From: Collinsella sp. AF25-2LB
Lineage (GTDB): Bacteria > Actinomycetota > Coriobacteriia > Coriobacteriales > Coriobacteriaceae
DNA: 35,413 nucleotides
Reading direction: 5' to 3'
NCBI RefSeq assembly: GCF_003458415.1
Contig: NZ_QRUF01000020.1
Span: 1-35,413 of the forward strand
Shown in pieces: positions 35,373-35,413 of this stretch. How positions within the stretch are numbered: position 1 is the first letter of the stretch; each line of letters starts with the position of its first letter. The notes beneath the pieces were generated by a model that saw nothing but the letters and a program-made list of their open reading frames with translations, was not told the origin of the DNA and made no database searches. The position numbers and the translations under genes are program-made.

Positions 35373-35413
35373 ATGAAGGAGACCGAGAAGATCGAGATCA
35401 TGCACTTCGACCA
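35373..35413 (+). CDS. Start of an unidentified gene, cut by the window edge
   Basis: Only 13 codons are present (MKETEKIEIMHFD). AAAGGAG at 35361-35367 gives a strong ribosome-binding site, so the start is credible. The fragment is too short to name. Confidence 0.6.
   Translation, partial: MKETEKIEIMHFD

Overview
The window looks like a chromosomal segment of a gut Coriobacteriia actinobacterium, most likely Collinsella or a close relative. This is inferred from GC-rich third codon positions, the gene content, the TsaB-RimI-TsaD fusion and the many PTS/GntR sugar genes. It is a judgement from recognised proteins; no database search was run.

Layout. (1) 1-7020: a tightly packed + strand housekeeping operon: acpS, the NAD(P)HX repair enzyme nnr, alr, a family 4 uracil-DNA glycosylase, tsaE, and one long gene fusing TsaB, RimI and TsaD. 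(2) 7021-7833: a gene-free stretch with two large nested palindromes, then a leader with a short Ile/Val-rich ORF and a strong terminator just ahead of a CstA-family transporter (7834-9723). (3) 9907-12099: a protein with a long disordered middle and a C-terminal Toprim-like domain resembling Wadjet JetD, with no JetA/B/C nearby. (4) 12100-13088: about 1 kb without a protein gene, holding a third nested palindrome, a 230-bp element with 30-bp inverted ends, a smaller palindrome, repeated tRNA 3'-end fragments and tRNA-Gln(TTG). (5) 13089-15159 (-): a peptidoglycan-binding protein and a polyprenyl diphosphate synthase. (6) 15274-28981: a carbohydrate block with a PTS EIICB-HAD phosphatase fusion, a divergent GntR/UTRA regulator, a MalEFG-like ABC importer with its ATPase, glycogen/maltodextrin phosphorylase, 4-alpha-glucanotransferase and galE. 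(7) 29248-32856: a secreted coiled-coil NlpC/P60-like hydrolase, murB and a LacI regulator. (8) 33105-35413: a small hypothetical protein, two overlapping GntR/UTRA regulators and the start of a gene running off the window.

How it fits together. The carbohydrate block reads as a malto-oligosaccharide system: the ABC importer brings in oligosaccharides, MalQ and the phosphorylase process them, and the PTS fusion imports a sugar and may dephosphorylate it. Copies of a GTTTAAAC-centred palindrome lie in front of the PTS gene, the GntR gene, the ABC operon and malQ, suggesting one regulon under the GntR protein at 17949.

The most unusual feature is a family of at least four intergenic palindromes (7033, 7330, 12108, 30473). 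They share a ~69-nt core whose tip stem shows compensatory changes, but each has different, essentially perfect 30-44 bp outer arms. A core-less palindrome at 32911 may be an empty site. A second intergenic array (23480-23697) has three 57-bp inverted-repeat units at ~80-bp spacing.
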